A DNA stretch of 61,851 bases from Proteromonas lacertae (lineage: Eukaryota; Sar; Bigyra; Opalinata; Proteromonadidae), in the NCBI GenBank assembly GCA_002245135.1, contig NGBS01000038.1:1-61851 (forward strand), in the 5' to 3' direction. Every line of letters starts with the position of its first letter. Position 1 is the stretch's first letter. The notes below the pieces were generated by a model. It saw nothing but the letters and a program-made list of their open reading frames with translations, did not search any database and was not told where the DNA came from. Shown here piece by piece: positions 8,547-20,644 of the stretch. The position numbers and the translations under genes were made by a program.

Positions 8547-11413
8547 TCAGATTTATAACTATATTCCACACCATTAATAGTAGAACTTAATGTGAGATTG
8601 TATTTACCACTTTCAATTGAGTTTTTATCAAAGAGTAATCTTGTTTCATCTACTGTTTTATATTTAGATATATCAACTTCATCACCATTTTCGTTTTTCA
8701 TTGACCAATTGTAGTTTATTTCTGGCTTGTCTATTGCTTTGTTACATTGATACAATGACACTCTTCCTCGAATATAAACACTTTGATCTGTATATATCAT
8801 TTGATTCTTGTCTCCTTCAATATTTACATTCATAGTAAAATCATAACCAACAGTAAAAGTGTCATCAATCATAAACGGATTAAAAGGATCTAATACATTT
8901 TCAATTTCTACTGTAATTGTATATTTTGATCCACTTTCTAATGAATTCTTTGGTATTACAATTATTGGATCGTTAAGTAATTTAACAATATCATTCAATG
9001 TTGCATTTGGAGATCTCCATTTATAAGTCAATGGTCTGCTTGATGTTATACTTCTACCTCCATCAATAATAAAATCTTTACATGGAGAAATTGATGATGG
9101 TATTACTATTTCAGGTGATAGTTCGGTGCTATCTGATAACGTAATATATACATCTCCTTCGCATCCATACATGTGATCCTTACTACTCTTCAGCACATTT
9201 GGAATAAAATTTAAATAATTTTCTGGATATAGTGTAATTGGATTTCTTAGTTTCTTTGTTATGATGTTTGGTGTATATAAATAGCACATTGACAACGGAC
9301 CAAATGTATTATCACTGAATATTTCATTACATTTTCTTCCATTTATATCAATTCCATCTTTTATATCTACATTAAATTCTATTACTACAGTATTCTCATC
9401 AAGAAACCAACCATAATTTGCTGCTGGTGGATCTGTTCTTGGTGAGATATCTAATGTTTGATTACATGAAATATCACTATCTAAATCTGGGAATATATAA
9501 CCTTCTTTAACTGTTACTTTGGGTGAATATGATAATTCTTCAGTTGTTGAATTATAATAAACATATAATGTTCTATCATCAATCCATTTGTATATCAATA
9601 TATCAATTACTGTTGATGAATCAAAAGAAATTAAATCAGTTTCATTCATTACAAATGATTTATTAACTTCAATGCCTTTCATATAACATTTTTTGTCAAA
9701 TTCTAATATTAATATATAATCTGAATCACTAATTCTGCATGAAAGTACTATTGGAGCAGCAATACCATTAAATATCGTTGAAATTGGAATTGGGTCAACC
9801 TTTATTTCACGGTAGTACTTATCTTCACTTTTCACTTCAAATGATAATTCAGATGTTATATTTCTATCAGTATCTTTTGGAGAAATTGTAAAAAAATTAT
9901 AACCCAATATTTCAATATGAGAAGGTGTAATAGTATAGTATTCTTCGTCATATATTGGAAAGACTACTACTGGATTTAATATTTCTGAATATTCATCATA
10001 AGAATAACTATTTAAATATAGAGTAAGAATAACTGGTTCATAATTAGTATTAATAAACTCAATTGTATCTGCTTCAGGGTATATATTGTATGTTATAACT
10101 GGGCATTTTAAATCAATTGAACCAGTAAAATCACTTCCTTTTTCGTAGAATATCTTGTTATAAAAGAAAGGTAAATCATTATTCGCGATAAATGAAACAT
10201 CAATCCTCTTATAATTTCTATTACCTAATGATGGATCTGATGGATCTGGCGGAGTGCAGTATGAATCTAATATAGGAATATTATTATCGCCATCACTGAT
10301 AATGGAAGAATCTGATGCTGTCATAAAACTATCAGTTACAGTTTTTCTACCTGTAAAAGAGTATATTTCTTTTACTGTAATGTTTACATCTTCTAATATT
10401 CTATTGTTTATGTTTATTTCATTCACTATATCTATGTAACTATTATCAACTGTTAAATCACCATTACATATGTAACTAAGTAACCCAAATTTACTATTAG
10501 GATTGAAGATATCATTCAAATAAAGTCTAATTGTATTAGTATCAACGTCTAATTTACCTTTTTCTTTACCAACTAATCCACCAAAATTGTTTATTTCTTC
10601 TAAGTGAACATCAACTACACAATCACCAAAAGTACTAATACTATTGTCTGCATTACCAACTAACATGCCAATATTATCTTCAGTACTAATTGATACTATG
10701 TTTATTTCTGTTTTTACTATTAAGAATAAAGAGTATATTTGAATATTTGCCAATGTTGATCCAAATAACAAACCAATTGAAGCTTTTTTACTATTTTTTA
10801 TAGTAATTGCATTTCCTTTAAAAGTCAACTCTTTATTATATAATGAACCAATTGAATTAGTTGACTGATAAATATAACCACATAATAATCCAAAACTGGT
10901 TATTTCTTTGTTATTCACTTCTATTTCATCAAATTCCATTTCTATATTACTTAGCGTAGTATCTTTCATTTCATTACATAATATACCACTTTTTTCATTA
11001 GATGTATCAATCATTAGCTTTCCAACAATTATAATTTCAACGTCATTAATCAAACAACCTTTCATAGATTTTATAATTCCATCTCCATTAATTGGCACAG
11101 TTGCATTAATTACAAATGTAATATAACCTATTGTCTTTCCCTCCAATGAACTAAATAGATTGATTGAATTAATTTCATCTGATATTATTGTTATTTTTGT
11201 TCCTGCATTTCCATACATTCCAGTACCATGAAAATAACTAGAAAAATCTTGAGAGTGAAGAGTATAATCTCGAACTAATTGAACACTACTTCCTGAAGTA
11301 GCTAATAAATTAGCAAATACTTCATTATCATCACACAAGCAGATATTTGAACATATTATTAAGTAAAAGATCAAACCTATTAGTATTAATATAATAATTC
11401 TATAATTATACAA
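8540..11413 (-). CDS. Polycystin-1-like receptor, ectodomain with GLUG-like repeats and a REJ-like region
   Basis: 957 codons. A hydrophobic leader (IIILILIGLIFYLIICSN) looks like a signal peptide. Residues about 140-340 hold repeated glycine turns (GLLCGY, GLLFG, GMLVG, GGLVGK) typical of GLUG-type beta-helix repeats. Farther on lie beta-rich segments and a REJ-like stretch (CKDFIIDGGRSITSSRPLTY, then a KWRS segment), the module of polycystin-1 ectodomains. The frame opens with TTG directly after a stop; an ATG at about 11440 is one frame off, so a short 5' exon or an indel is likely. At the 3' end this frame overlaps the next one (4401-8546) by seven bases in another frame. No GTATA-type intron fits there; a 50-base GTGGAA...CAG intron would restore phase but has an atypical donor. 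One gene with an unresolved junction is my reading. Confidence 0.55.
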   Translation of the reverse strand: MYNYRIIILILIGLIFYLIICSNICLCDDNEVFANLLATSGSSVQLVRDYTLHSQDFSSYFHGTGMYGNAGTKITIISDEINSINLFSSLEGKTIGYITFVINATVPINGDGIIKSMKGCLINDVEIIIVGKLMIDTSNEKSGILCNEMKDTTLSNIEMEFDEIEVNNKEITSFGLLCGYIYQSTNSIGSLYNKELTFKGNAITIKNSKKASIGLLFGSTLANIQIYSLFLIVKTEINIVSISTEDNIGMLVGNADNSISTFGDCVVDVHLEEINNFGGLVGKEKGKLDVDTNTIRLYLNDIFNPNSKFGLLSYICNGDLTVDNSYIDIVNEININNRILEDVNITVKEIYSFTGRKTVTDSFMTASDSSIISDGDNNIPILDSYCTPPDPSDPSLGNRNYKRIDVSFIANNDLPFFYNKIFYEKGSDFTGSIDLKCPVITYNIYPEADTIEFINTNYEPVILTLYLNSYSYDEYSEILNPVVVFPIYDEEYYTITPSHIEILGYNFFTISPKDTDRNITSELSFEVKSEDKYYREIKVDPIPISTIFNGIAAPIVLSCRISDSDYILILEFDKKCYMKGIEVNKSFVMNETDLISFDSSTVIDILIYKWIDDRTLYVYYNSTTEELSYSPKVTVKEGYIFPDLDSDISCNQTLDISPRTDPPAANYGWFLDENTVVIEFNVDIKDGIDINGRKCNEIFSDNTFGPLSMCYLYTPNIITKKLRNPITLYPENYLNFIPNVLKSSKDHMYGCEGDVYITLSDSTELSPEIVIPSSISPCKDFIIDGGRSITSSRPLTYKWRSPNATLNDIVKLLNDPIIVIPKNSLESGSKYTITVEIENVLDPFNPFMIDDTFTVGYDFTMNVNIEGDKNQMIYTDQSVYIRGRVSLYQCNKAIDKPEINYNWSMKNENGDEVDISKYKTVDETRLLFDKNSIESGKYNLTLSSTINGVEYSYKSEY

Positions 11414-11589
11414 CTACCTATCTTTCTCATCTTATTTGAAAGTAACAACTTGCAAAGCCTTAAGCCTATTGACATAAATACAGTGGATGAAGATTGTATG
11501 ACAGGAAGAAATGTTTGAAGCCATGTTGATGTAAAAACCTCAACCTTAAGCATAATAAATGCTAAAGTCCTAAAAATAATGTGCATAAT

Positions 11590-11936
11590 ATTTTCTAGGA
11601 TAGAGAAATATCTTGCTTTAATCTAGTCAAATAAAAATGTTAAAATGATATACTTCTGTTTTCCACACATATATATTTTCCTTTACTTCATCCTTGAATA
11701 AAATGGTCTGGAGCAGAGTTAAGAAATAATAGATTCCAGATTCAAGACCAATAACTGTTCTCTGAGGTAAATTAATGTGTTCTAACATTTTCCTTTTATA
11801 TAAATCTCAAATCAAAAAAATCTTCGAAGTGGAGTTTGAGAAATGAACAATAATTCAATAACGAAATTCAACGTCAATGACATGTAAATGACAGAAATGT
11901 ATTTTTTGAAATGAATTATGAGATGTTAATTACTTG
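11590..11936. other. Spacer between divergent genes
   Basis: About 350-500 bases between the polycystin-1-like leader on the minus strand and the glycosyltransferase on the plus strand. AT-rich, no frame that looks coding. It should contain both promoters. Confidence 0.4.
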
Positions 11937-13046
11937 ATGTTATTATTTTTACTTTCTATATTATCCTGGCTAGTATTTACCATTGTTGGAGTGATATACC
12001 TCGATGTTTTGAAGATAGTTTATGTAGAAGAAAAAGAGCAAGGAAAAAGTGAAACATGTAGTAACAGTAGTAGATATAAAATAAGAATGAATCCTCAGTA
12101 TTACAACCTCAGAACTGATGTTGATACAAAGAAAACAGCTGTTGTAGGTCTTTTAGCAATTTATAATACTTCAGTTGTTGAACCATTTTTTTATTCGTTA
12201 AGAAAAACCGGATACAAAGATGAAATAATCTGTTTCACTTTAGATAAGAATATAATGACATACTATAGGTTATTTCAAAAGTATGATGTAACTTATGTTT
12301 TATTTAAAAACAAATATCCATACTACATATCTAATAACAAAAACTATCCAATATCAAGCCAATTGTCAAGAAATATATCAAAAATTCCATTTGATAAGTA
12401 TTATTATGCTAATCTTCGTTTTTTTATGATATATAATTGGCTGTTAGTATATCATTCCATTTTTTCATACATTCTAACCAGTGATATAAGAGATACACTT
12501 TTTCAAAGAAATCCATTTGAATGGAACTACAACAGAGGAATATACTTGTCACATGAAACTCAACATTGCAGATATTCTGAATCTAAAGAATGCTGTAGAT
12601 GTAATTATGATTGGTTATATAATTTAAATCCACCTGAATATATACTAAATAATACATTTATAAACGCAGGTCAAATATTTGGCTCAAGTATAGAAATCAG
12701 AGATTTTCTGAAAGGTTTTACAGAAATAATGTATGAAATTCATTTAAAGAATAAAATAAGGAATGACACATGTGATCAAGGAATACTGAACTATTATGTT
12801 TACAATACAAGCGAATTTGATTATCCAGTGTATTTGTTTGAAGCAGAACATGGATTTGCTAGATCGATAGGTCTAGATTTGATTAGTAATAAATATGGTT
12901 TTGAACTGAATGATAATTTAACAATCGTAAATGAAGATGGAACAGTTCCAGTTATGGTTCATCAGTATGATATTGGATTAAAGTATGGGTCGGTTGTTAG
13001 AAGGATCAAGTTTAGACATTATTATGAGTATTATGTAGATATTTAG
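11937..13046 (+). CDS. Type II membrane nucleotide-diphospho-sugar transferase
   Basis: 369 residues from the ATG at 11937, no intron. An N-terminal signal anchor (LLFLLSILSWLVFTIVGVIY) is followed by a lumenal domain. The segment ILTSDIRDTLFQRNPF has the DxRD arrangement expected for a DxD metal/sugar-nucleotide site and its downstream F-Q-x-D/N-P-F, and INAGQIFGS and CDQGILNYY match the acceptor-side motifs of the nucleotide-diphospho-sugar transferase fold (GT77-like and related families). Several Asn-X-Ser/Thr sites occur. The likely role is sugar transfer in the Golgi or ER. Donor and acceptor cannot be told from sequence. It is divergent from the polycystin-1-like gene. Confidence 0.65.
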   Translation: MLLFLLSILSWLVFTIVGVIYLDVLKIVYVEEKEQGKSETCSNSSRYKIRMNPQYYNLRTDVDTKKTAVVGLLAIYNTSVVEPFFYSLRKTGYKDEIICFTLDKNIMTYYRLFQKYDVTYVLFKNKYPYYISNNKNYPISSQLSRNISKIPFDKYYYANLRFFMIYNWLLVYHSIFSYILTSDIRDTLFQRNPFEWNYNRGIYLSHETQHCRYSESKECCRCNYDWLYNLNPPEYILNNTFINAGQIFGSSIEIRDFLKGFTEIMYEIHLKNKIRNDTCDQGILNYYVYNTSEFDYPVYLFEAEHGFARSIGLDLISNKYGFELNDNLTIVNEDGTVPVMVHQYDIGLKYGSVVRRIKFRHYYEYYVDI

Positions 13047-13129
13047 TTAAATATTAATGTATTGAGTTTGTTTTGTTTTTTTGTTTTGATGGATGCTATT
13101 TTTATCACTAAAACAAAATAAATTGAAAT

Positions 13130-13525
13130 TTATTTTTCGTGAGTTGCTGATAATATTTCTAAAGAACAATCATATCCAACTGATACATACGGATATAGAG
13201 GAGAAGGTATATCCCTATATAATAAAACAGGATATGAATAATTATGACTAATCCAAAACTCTCTTCTATTCATATCTACTATCATTTCATAAATTGAACC
13301 ATCTCCATGATTAAAATCTGGACAATTAACAAGAGCACCAAAATGAATAAAAGATCTATCCATTTGACAATGAGTTGCAAATGCCAAATAATCTTGAAAT
13401 AGTGTAAATGTATGCCCTTTAATAACATCAATTGCGTTTCCTTTATAGAATCTATACTTTATATGATAAATTCCATTTTCACATGTTATGTTTAAACCAT
13501 TAAATTTATCAGTCTTTCTTTTCAT
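13130..13525 (-). CDS. SPRY/B30.2-like domain protein
   Basis: 131 residues from an ATG at 13525, single exon. The C-terminal part DGSIYEMIVDMNRREFWI followed by SPLYPYVSVGYDCSLEIL has the pattern of the late strands of a SPRY/B30.2 domain (a short beta-strand with a cartoon F-W, then LYPYVS). SPRY domains bind peptides and often act in ubiquitin-ligase scaffolds; nothing in this short protein shows a catalytic module. A decayed relative with the same motifs lies on the plus strand at 17.4-18.0 kb. The assignment is from motif pattern only. Confidence 0.45.
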   Translation of the reverse strand: MKRKTDKFNGLNITCENGIYHIKYRFYKGNAIDVIKGHTFTLFQDYLAFATHCQMDRSFIHFGALVNCPDFNHGDGSIYEMIVDMNRREFWISHNYSYPVLLYRDIPSPLYPYVSVGYDCSLEILSATHEK

Positions 13526-14073
13526 TTTTATTGTCTTTCTATCACTTGAAATATTACCAGTGTATTACATTTTAGTAAATCTCAAGTTGTTAAACATTTC
13601 TCTTTGAATTTGTTGATTCATTGTTATTAGAAGGCAAATAGCATTTCATCATTTTTGTGTAAATAAACACTTTACATAAACCAATAAACTATTTCTGTTG
13701 TATTTACATAGAGAATTATACAATTTTATGTAATGCACTTTATATAATAACATTAAATATTACTATTTCCACACAAGGACTTATATTCTCTTTATTACCT
13801 TAATATTTACAATAAATAATACTATAACGATTCTATCACCATCTAACTTACAATAATACTTTTGATATTAGTTTATACTGTTATTTTTTGATATTATCAG
13901 TATCACAATTCATTACTCCTCATTTCTGTACTTCATTGTATATTTTGTAACATATTAATCACAATTCCCCTTTTATAAACATCAAAAAATAACTACATAA
14001 GCATAAAAAAGAAAAAAATAATCTTTGATCGAAAAAATCCCCAAAAATCTGTTGTATTTTTGTTTATTACGAA
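13526..14073. other. Intergenic AT-rich DNA
   Basis: About 550 bases between divergently placed genes. No coding frame, tRNA or obvious repeat seen. Confidence 0.5.
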
Positions 14074-17047
14074 ATGGAGTCTAGATTTGATCTAATATGT
14101 ATAATGTGATAAATTTATTTTTGTAGTTTCTAAATTTCAACTAAAATTGGATGATACAAAACAAGAACAGTTATATCCCTTCTTTGTTATAGAATTACCT
14201 GATGATGAAGTGAAGAGATCAAAGTTATCTCCACATTTTAGGCAAGATACTTCTACGTACAGTTGGGAAGATATAATCAAATACAAATACTACTCAAAGA
14301 ATCTCGCTAGATTAACTTTAGAATATCTAGTAATACAGGTGTGGTCGAATAAGAGTAATACAATAAGTGGTGCAAAGTTCTTGGGTGAGATAGAGTTAGA
14401 TATGCATAATCTATTTGTTGGTCCTCAACTTCACGAATGCACTCTTCTTCATGGTTCATTCAATGGAACATTATGTTACAATGTAGGTTCAATCCAATAT
14501 GCTTCAGTAGAAATCGAAGTAACTTCAATATCATTATCTGAAATCGATATAATCGATCGAAAAATCTATTTGACTTATCATTTATCTTCAGGAGAAAAGA
14601 AACAGAAATATCAAACATTAGAATACAGTAATAATAAAGCTGGTAAAAGTTGGTCATTTGAAAGTAAAAGTAATAGTACAATAGTAGATAATTTGAGTTA
14701 TTTTGATTTATGTGATAATGAAGGTGGTTTAATTGTAAGTTTAAGAGCGTCTAATAAATTCTTATCCTCGAGTAAACTAGGTGAATGTATTGTTCCATTA
14801 AAAGATTTATGGTTAAAGAATAACATAACAATTGATATTCTATTAAACACTCATGATCATAAAATCTACACTTTATCAATGACGTTATCAATCCATAATC
14901 CTCCAAAATATATTCAATCGAATACTGGTAAACACATTAGTAGAATAAATGAACATATGTTTAATGATTTACATATAATGGAAGGTGCTCATAAACTACA
15001 AAATAATACTGAATATATAAAATGTTTAGATTGTAAATGTGAACCTAGTGATATAAAGAAAACCATAACATTTTCTCCATTGAGATTTAATTTGAAAAGT
15101 ATATATATATATATATATTTACTTAAATAGTTTCAAATATAAGTTGTACAACTCGAAGTGCAGTTGATTCTCTGTTTCTTGAATTTCGAACAAATCTTCA
15201 ACCACCAATTTCAACAAACTTTATACCATGTTATAAATCCACAGGAACGAAGTTCTATTGGTCTGATTTATCCTTACCTCCAATCCAAACAAGTCGACCA
15301 TATTTATTAAGTCGACGATATTTAATAATCAAATGTATGGATAAAGTGAATGATATATTTTATGGTGAAAGTTATATCTCATTACACAACCTATTTACAG
15401 GTCCACCAAGTTATAGAATGGAAATGAATAATGGAACAAATGTTTTAATATCATTTGATGTTGAATGTGATTCTACAAGAGATATTAACTTGACTTTTAG
15501 TAATTTACATTTACAGAATTTCCCATTCAAAACAGCTAGTTATGTAACGTATATATTTTTTTAAATAATTTTGTTATTCTTCTTCTTTATTTAATAGAAT
15601 TGAAACAAATAAAGATGATCAAAAAGTGGAAAGCGATACTTGTACATATGGAGCTGATGGTCAACCCAATTATGATAATATTGATCCAATTATAATGAAA
15701 TACAGTACATCTCAACATAACCAACATGAATTAACACTAAATTTCAATATAAAAGATATTCATGGAAAATTATTAGCACATGTTAATTGTCCATTTTTGA
15801 ATTTAATTCCGTTTAAATTACACAACAGTTATACATTATATCTCAATAATGATATATCCAGTGATCATTCTCAAAAGGATAATGAAATGACGTTAATATT
15901 AGATTTAGATACTTGTTCTAATATTGATTCAATTGGTTTGTATGGTGAATATTTGCAATTAACATCTGGTATATATAAAATGGATAATTTGTTTTTACCA
16001 CCTGGATATAAACAATTAAAAGGTTTTTCTGATTTAACTCAATGTTGTACATGGAAAGCTCATTATGATCCAAAGTTATTAAAGAGAAGTATGTCTCAAA
16101 AGTCAGTTCAATTATCATTATATTCATTATTACCATCCTTAAAGAGTGAAGGTGATGTATTAGTTGTTGAAAGTAATATTGAATTACCAGATATGATTCA
16201 TTTATGTATTACAGTTGATACAATAGAAATAAAGAGGTGTGATGAAGAAAATACAAAGTTAAGAGAAATAGCTTATGATTTGTTAAGAGTTAAATTATTG
16301 GATAATAACAATTATAACACTTTAGAAATTGAATCTCCAACTATTAAGATAGTAATAAAGAATAAATTTGCGAGTGAATATGTGAAACAAATTGAACATT
16401 TGATTGAACAACATAATGGAATAAGTGAATTTTTACCTTTTAATGTTAGTGATGTTGTATATATATATATATTAATATGTTAATGTATGATATTTGAATA
16501 GAATATTGATTTAGATGTAGCTGTACCAACCATAAATCGTGGTCATAGATCAATTGATATAAACAGTATTAAGAATGGCGAATATAAATACAAATATCCC
16601 ATATTCACAGTATATATATCTTTAATATTATAATATTAATAGAAAACTCAATTAAATATCCAAGATTTACCTCCCAATTTTGAATATACTTCGCTTATTA
16701 AACCAATTCCAATTTCTATTCCTCCAGCACCAAAAATGACTGCTCCAGATCCAAATGATGAAAGTTATATAAACAGTAGTAACAATAATAACAACAATGA
16801 TAATAGTAACGATGTTTATAGTAATGTTTATTTACAGTGTAGTTGTTCAAAATTTACAGCAATTAAATGTGTTGTTTGTGGACAATATCCTGAGAATTTT
16901 ACTAGATGGGAAATAGTTCCAGCTGAATGTGAAAAGTGTGGAAATACAGCAATGGTTGCAAGAATAAAAGGAACTTCAATCAGTCAAAATTGCTCAAAAT
17001 GCAATAGTGTTTGTAAGATTAATGATAATAAAAGCATTGTATATATA

Positions 17048-17090
<43 letters not shown>

Positions 17091-17292
17091 GTGTTGTTTA
17101 AAATGTGTTTGTTCAAAGTTTTTCCAGTTAAATTGTAAGTGTGGTAAATTCAGTAGTGATAATAAATGTTTATATAAGATCAAATGTCCAAATTGTGAAA
17201 AGAAACAGTTGGTGAGTGTGAATGGTAAGAAATGTAGTAAATGCAAAAGTTTATTACCCAATTTTAAACCCTTAATTTGTGATACTAAATAA
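14074..17292 (+). CDS. Large C2-domain-type protein with a C-terminal Cys-rich zinc region
   Basis: Seven exons; introns 14099-14126, 15099-15130, 15549-15597, 16457-16501, 16610-16642 and 17039-17091, all GT...AG and 28-53 bases. Removing them leaves 993 codons with no stop. The first exon begins ATGGAGTCTAG. The protein has repeated beta-rich segments of the type ...LVIQVWSNK...FLGEIELDMHNLF and ...LIIKCMDKVN...YGESYISLHNLF, which look like successive C2 domains (membrane or protein binding). After a Pro-rich and Asn-rich linker, the last 150 residues carry at least eight CxC/CxxC pairs (CSCSKF, CVVCG, CEKCG, CSKC, CKCG, CPNC, CSKC), probably zinc-binding. I do not recognise an orthologue. 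The intron at 17039 contains a (TTA)n run. Confidence 0.7.
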
Positions 17293-17438
17293 ATACTTTA
17301 TATATTTTTATAATTGTATGTTTTAAAGTGAGTAAGAAAAAATCCACAAATCAAATCAAAAGCTGGATATTTCTATGTAAAAACATAAATTTTACATACA
17401 TATACAAATATGAGTTAATTAGATAATCAAGAGAATAA

Positions 17439-18037
17439 AATGAGAGAGCTAGAAGAGAAAATTTTACAATTGCAACAATCAAATGAAGATAAAGACAAAG
17501 CAACAAAAGAATTAAGAAAAATGTTAGCTTTAACAGATAGTAAGATAGAAATGGATTCTGTTAGATTTACAAATGGCAGCAGAGTTGTAAGAGAAGAATG
17601 CTTTTAAGACTTGAAAATGGAGAAAGGCATACATTATATCAAATATAAACTTATATTAATTAGTAGGAAAAAAGCACTCTTGCAGAGATATTCTCATATC
17701 CTTCTCAATAACATTAGGAATTTGTAAAAATAAAATAGATACTTACTATTCCTGTTGTTGTTATAATGAAGAATATGAAGAACGAAAAGATATTACAAAT
17801 ATATTTTCTATGTATTACATAGGAACAGTTGTTAATTCAAATCTAAATTTCATTAATCATGAAGATGGTTCAATTTATGAAGTGATTGTTGATATGAATA
17901 AAAGAGAATTTTGGATTAAAGATGAGGATTCATCTCCAGTTTTACTTATTAAAAATTTGCCTTCTCCATTATATCCATTTGCAAAAGCACGATATGATGC
18001 TTTATTGGAATTGTTATCTGTTATTCATGAAGATTAA
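17439..18037 (+). pseudogene. Decayed SPRY-like gene copy with coiled-coil leader
   Basis: A frame from ATG at 17439 encodes about 55 residues of coiled coil (RELEEKILQLQQSNEDKDK) and stops. Downstream, EKGIHYIKYK resembles the N-terminal part of the minus-strand SPRY-like protein at 13.1-13.5 kb (ENGIYHIKYR), but in a different frame. From 17810 a third frame of 75 codons matches its C-terminal half (DGSIYEVIVDMNKREFWI, PSPLYPF). The pieces are in the right order but not in one frame, and I found no introns that would connect them, so this looks like a degenerating paralogue that may originally have had a coiled-coil N-terminus. Confidence 0.5.
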
Positions 18038-18155
18038 ATATCTAAACATCTATATATGCTTTTTAATATTGCTTAAAGAATTATATTTAACACTAAATTA
18101 ATCATAAAAAATAACCAATCAAAAATCATAATATATCAACACGAATTACTATTAA

Positions 18156-20542
18156 TTAAAGATTTTGATTTTGAAACTCATTTATTGTTCCTTGTACTGT
18201 ATGACATAAATTAGATTCTACATTTCTTAACAATCTTTCATTCTTTTGTTTCATCGCTAGATTTTCAGCTGTTAAATCTCTTAACTTGTTTTCTGATTCA
18301 GTCAATTTCTTCTGTAAATCAGCAATTGCCATAGCATGATCATGATTCAACTATAATAATATAATTTGTAAGATAGTCTTACTTGATCCATTATTTTGTT
18401 ATAATGACTTGTTGTGCTTAATTTATTCTCATCTAACTCCTTCTTCAAGTTAAATATCTCTGTCTGTTGATCAGTTACTTGTTTTTGTAAGGAATTATTT
18501 AGTAATTTGAGTTTTTCTTCACTTTGTCTTGCTGTATTATAAAGTATATTATTTTCGTCACATTTTGATTTTAATGTTAATAATTGAACTTGTAATTCAT
18601 TTATTGTTTTGGATAATAGTGTTTTATCATTCGTAAGGGCTGCTAATTGTTCCTAAACAGAATATATATACTAAAATATCAATATACTTTTAATATTTCA
18701 ACTTGCTCATTGGCTCTTTTCAAATTGTTTGTATTATCTTCGTTCTCATATAATTGATCAGTTATATTTTTATTTTCTCTTTTCAATTTCTCTATTTGAT
18801 CCAATAATCTTTCTTCTTTCTCATTGGATGATTGTTTATAACTATTAAAGTCATTTAATAGATTCATATATTCATTTCTATGTTCATTAATTATTTTATG
18901 ATATTTCTATATATCATTATTGTTATTACATTATATATATACTTCTCTTTTCTTTTCTAATTCTTTCATTAAATGACCATCTTTATCATAATTATCTTCA
19001 GTCTATAATAAAATATATAAATAAATAAGACACAATATTTTATATACTAATTTATTATTTTGTTGTTTTAATGCTTTATTCTGCTCTTCATATTGAGATA
19101 TTTCATACTTTAAACTTTCAATTTCCATTTCATCTTTATCAATAATTCCTTGCATTGTTTCTTGATTTGCTAATGAATTTACATAATTCGTTTTATATTG
19201 GTGTAATTCTTGATATAAATTTTCTGCATTTCTATTGGTTAAACTTTGTAACGACAATATTTTTTCTTCATATTCTTTATTTTGTTCTTGTAATTGATTG
19301 ATTTTTGATGTTAATAATTGTATTCTAATAAAATATAAAAATAATGACATAAAAAAATACAAACTATTTTTATCTGTTGTATTAACTTCATATGTGTAAT
19401 TATTAGTCTCATTTTGCATCCTTAATTCGTTTATAATTCTATTTTGTTCAGATATTTCTAGTTTATATTGTTGTATTTGTTTCTGCAATTCGTTATTGTG
19501 TAATTGATATTCGTTTTTTTCTCTAATTCTACACAAAATATCATTTTTAGCAACTTCTAAATCACTTTCTATCTTCTTTATTGCATTATCATCATTTGAA
19601 TCAATTATCTTGAATGGAATCGTCTGCTTCAATTGATTATCTTTTAAATATTTTCCTATTTCTGCAATATTTTTATCTGATATTATATTATTATTCAATA
19701 AACTAAATAAAATAGTAACAAAACAAAAAATACAATTCAGTAATGACTTTATTTGATTGTAATAATGAAATAATTGAATTTAAAGAAGCAGAACCTATTG
19801 AATTATCAGATAAATCAACACTATAGATAGATCTATTATAAGATAAAGCATCACATATCTTAACAGTATGATTATTATCTAAAGCATTTCTTTTCAGTGA
19901 TAATGTTAGCAGTGAAGAATTGATTCTTATAAAATGACATAAACTATCTAAAGCTTCTTCATACATTGATAAATAATCATTATTAAGACATAAACTATAA
20001 ATATTTATATTTTTTATATTTTTATACTGTTGTAAAGTAGAAGATATTTCTAATTCTCTAAAGAGTAAATCCCATCCAGTTTTTGATAAAGTACATCTTA
20101 TTAACTTTAGTGTTGATATTGCTAATGATATTACTATAATATATGTATAAATACTATGTTCTCTCATCCCTTGTGTCATTATATTCACTATTCTGTCAGG
20201 TATTGTGTAATCCTTAATTATTAATGTAGAATTACATGAATCCAATGTGTTTCTAAGTGAATCTTCGGATAAATTTCCACCTTGATATGATGTTGTTCTA
20301 TAATATTGTTAGTTACTGTAAATATACATAATTGGTTCACTTATTGTATTAATATCTACAAAATCGTTCATTGTATTTACTATTATCTAAATGATATTTT
20401 TATACTATCATAATCCTTGTTTAAGCCATAATTTGAATTGACTGTATCTAGTGGGTTAAAATCAAATGGATATCTTTCTAAATAAATAAATAATAACAAA
20501 GATACCTTGGTAATATGTTTCATAAGGGTTATAAACAGACAT
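18156..20542 (-). CDS. LRR plus long coiled-coil protein, LRRC45-like
   Basis: At least ten exons on the minus strand from ATG at 20542; introns are 20-50 bases (for example 20478-20505). The N-terminal part carries ribonuclease-inhibitor-type leucine-rich repeats (SLLTLSLKRNALDNN, SIYSVDLSDNSIG, VITEFLLNNNIIS). The rest, to the stop at 18156, is almost uninterrupted coiled coil rich in Gln, Glu, Lys and Leu. N-terminal LRRs followed by a long coiled coil is the architecture of LRRC45, a centriole/centrosome linker protein, and length (roughly 700 residues) fits. The orthology call is architectural; other LRR-coiled-coil proteins are possible. It starts about 100 bases from the divergent copper ATPase gene. 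Confidence 0.5.
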
Positions 20543-20644
20543 TAGTTTTTAAATTTTCAAATAATGAAACGCATAGTTTTTGAACATGTGTTAATTAACA
20601 AAATTTTCATACACCATACAATCTTCTTTTATTGTGTTCTCAAT
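20543..20644. promoter_or_regulatory. Shared divergent promoter region (LRR protein / copper ATPase)
   Basis: 102 bases separate the two start codons. Both promoters and both 5' leaders must lie in this AT-rich interval. Confidence 0.4.

Noticed and set aside
11386-11586. 66-codon minus-strand frame upstream of the polycystin-1-like leader as a separate gene
   Set aside because: Short, no motif, overlaps the leader in another frame; at most it contains a 5' exon.
20478-20505. Possible U12-type intron (donor GTATCTTTG) in the LRR gene
   Set aside because: The donor is one base from the U12 consensus, but there is no TCCTTAAC-like branch site and the intron is only 28 bases, like the ordinary introns around it.
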